A DNA stretch of 46,980 nucleotides from the NCBI GenBank assembly GCA_018240405.1, contig JAFEFW010000623.1:1-46980 (forward strand), in the 5' to 3' direction. The position numbers were made by a program, and so were the translations under genes. Of this stretch, positions 45,967-46,980 are shown in pieces. Numbering within the stretch: the stretch's first letter is position 1; every line of letters starts with the position of its first letter. This stretch comes from Pseudomonadota bacterium (GTDB lineage: Bacteria; Pseudomonadota; Alphaproteobacteria; Acetobacterales; Acetobacteraceae). The notes below the pieces were generated by a model, which was not told where the DNA came from, made no database searches, and saw nothing but the letters and a program-made list of their open reading frames with translations.

Positions 45967-46980
45967 CTAATGCCAATACCGACGGTGGTGATCGCGCAAT
46001 GCGCGGCTGACGCGCTGGATCAACGGTTGCCAGCCCATATCGTCGGCGGCGTGCGCGACGTGTGATGCCCTTCGCCGTCGTGCCTGCTTCTGATCGCGAT
46101 CAACCCATTCAGCTGGGGCCAATCGGAATAGCCGGGCGGTCGGGTACCAGGGACTGTCGGTGCGATCGGCCTGCCAACGCCAGTCGGGAGCGACGTGCAG
46201 CAGAATCCAGACCGGCTTGCCCATTGCGCCTGCCAGATGGGCAATCGCCGTATCGACGGCGATGACCAGATCCAACCCGGCGATAAGCGTCGCCGTATCT
46301 GCAAGGTCGAGTGCGGCTTCGACCTCCCGGTTGATGAATGGCCGCTGATCGAGGGCCGCCCGGTCAGCGTCTCGCACGCGATGCTGCAGGCTGTAGAACT
46401 GAATGCCTTGCCCATCGGCCAGGTGAAGGAACGACTCCGCCGGAATCGACCTTAAGTGATCCCGCATGTGACGCGCATCGCCAGACCAGACGAGGCCGAC
46501 TTTGGGCTGCCTTGCGGCCGGCTGCTTCAGCCGCGCCTGATCGGCCGGTGGTGCCGCAAGATATGGAACTGGAGCGGGGATGGTTGCCGCCGTCGTACCG
46601 AACCATTGGGGCAGGCTTGTCGACGTGCAATGCGTGTCGAACCGGCTGTTGTTCGGGAGGCCAGCCACCACCGTTACATCCGGCGCCGCGGTGGCAAATA
46701 GTCGCACGAGCGCGGGGAAGGTCCGCCAGGTAATGTGGGCCGGTCGCCGCGCCTGAAGATCGGGCAGATAGCGGAAGAATTGTATCGCGTCGCCATGGCC
46801 CTGGTCGTCCGCGATCAGAATATGTTTGCCGGCAATGTCCTGGCCCTCCCACCAAGGCCCGAAGGCCGGAGGTGGCCCAAGCGGATAAAGCTCGCTTCCC
46901 GTCTCGCGGATGTTGAGGTTGACCCAGCCGGGCTCAAACGCGCCCAGACGGAGCTGATTCATCGACAGGACTACCTTCGC
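45967..46980 (-). CDS. TPR/glycosyltransferase-9-like protein (5' partial)
   Basis: The frame stays open to the window edge, and LRLGAFEPGW resembles the segment that follows TPR arrays in such proteins, so the ATG at 46962 is probably internal. The visible ~337 residues form a GT-B-like domain: HILIADDQGHGDAIQFFRYL, KVGLVWSGD (about 155–165), GLDLVIAVDTAIAHLAGAMG and DWRW…SPWYPTARLFRLAP. These blocks align with the C-terminal half of the protein at 5573–7264, so the two are paralogues. A role in surface glycan or protein glycosylation is inferred. The substrate is unknown. Confidence 0.82.
   Translation of the reverse strand, partial: AKVVLSMNQLRLGAFEPGWVNLNIRETGSELYPLGPPPAFGPWWEGQDIAGKHILIADDQGHGDAIQFFRYLPDLQARRPAHITWRTFPALVRLFATAAPDVTVVAGLPNNSRFDTHCTSTSLPQWFGTTAATIPAPVPYLAAPPADQARLKQPAARQPKVGLVWSGDARHMRDHLRSIPAESFLHLADGQGIQFYSLQHRVRDADRAALDQRPFINREVEAALDLADTATLIAGLDLVIAVDTAIAHLAGAMGKPVWILLHVAPDWRWQADRTDSPWYPTARLFRLAPAEWVDRDQKQARRRRASHVAHAADDMGWQPLIQRVSRALRDHHRRYWH

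Overview
This 47-kb window is GC-rich chromosomal DNA from an alphaproteobacterium, most likely Rhodospirillales and plausibly Acetobacteraceae. The evidence is the short ProRS without an editing insert, the coaX–RNase J–DUF1467–proS–lolC–lolD neighbourhood, the hisB–DUF2628–hisH–hisA–hisF–hisE block, and an adhesin-like protein ending in a Hint domain. I see no insertion sequence, prophage, CRISPR array or rRNA. One tRNA, tRNA-Leu(GAG), is present. Species assignment is inference from gene content only.

Layout. 0–1.5 kb: 3' part of an Ig-like-repeat protein with a C-terminal Hint domain. 1.7–11.6 kb: mostly minus-strand genes. These are a DinG-type Fe-S helicase, lipB, (tRNA-Leu on plus), a TPR protein with a glycosyltransferase-like end, a CPA1 Na+/H+ antiporter, the scoA–scoB CoA-transferase, an RlmM-like RNA methyltransferase and a DUF423 membrane protein. 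11.6–17.6 kb: proline iminopeptidase, then a possible catabolic unit (Crp/Fnr regulator, threonate-dehydrogenase-like enzyme, NodB/PuuE-like deacetylase, formamidase-like hydrolase), then a minus-strand LLM flavin oxidoreductase and a small monooxygenase. 17.8–24 kb: envelope genes pqiB–pqiC–pqiA, facing a DUF3300–DUF2950 pair of exported proteins. 24–30.6 kb: housekeeping block coaX, rnj, DUF1467, proS, lolC, lolD. 30.6–35 kb: an RND efflux adaptor and pump without an outer-membrane channel. 35.3–37.4 kb: a NicC-like flavin hydroxylase with a second hydroxyisobutyrate-dehydrogenase-family enzyme. 37.6–41 kb: ileS–lspA. 41.2–46 kb: a tightly packed histidine operon (with DUF2628 and GNAT genes embedded) followed by hisE and a HIT protein. 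46–47 kb: 3' end of a second TPR/glycosyltransferase-like gene running off the window.

Functional themes are envelope biogenesis and export (Pqi lipid transport, Lol lipoprotein export, LspA, RND pump), RNA and translation housekeeping (IleS, ProRS, RNase J, RlmM-like), histidine synthesis, and small oxidoreductase or hydrolase catabolic sets. The most unusual non-coding signal is upstream of proS: a perfect TATAAT lies between two copies of a TTGTGCA-N-TGCACAA palindrome. No clearly new defence or mobile system was found. The least explained genes are the Hint-domain adhesin, the DUF3300/DUF2950 pair and the two TPR/glycosyltransferase-like proteins.
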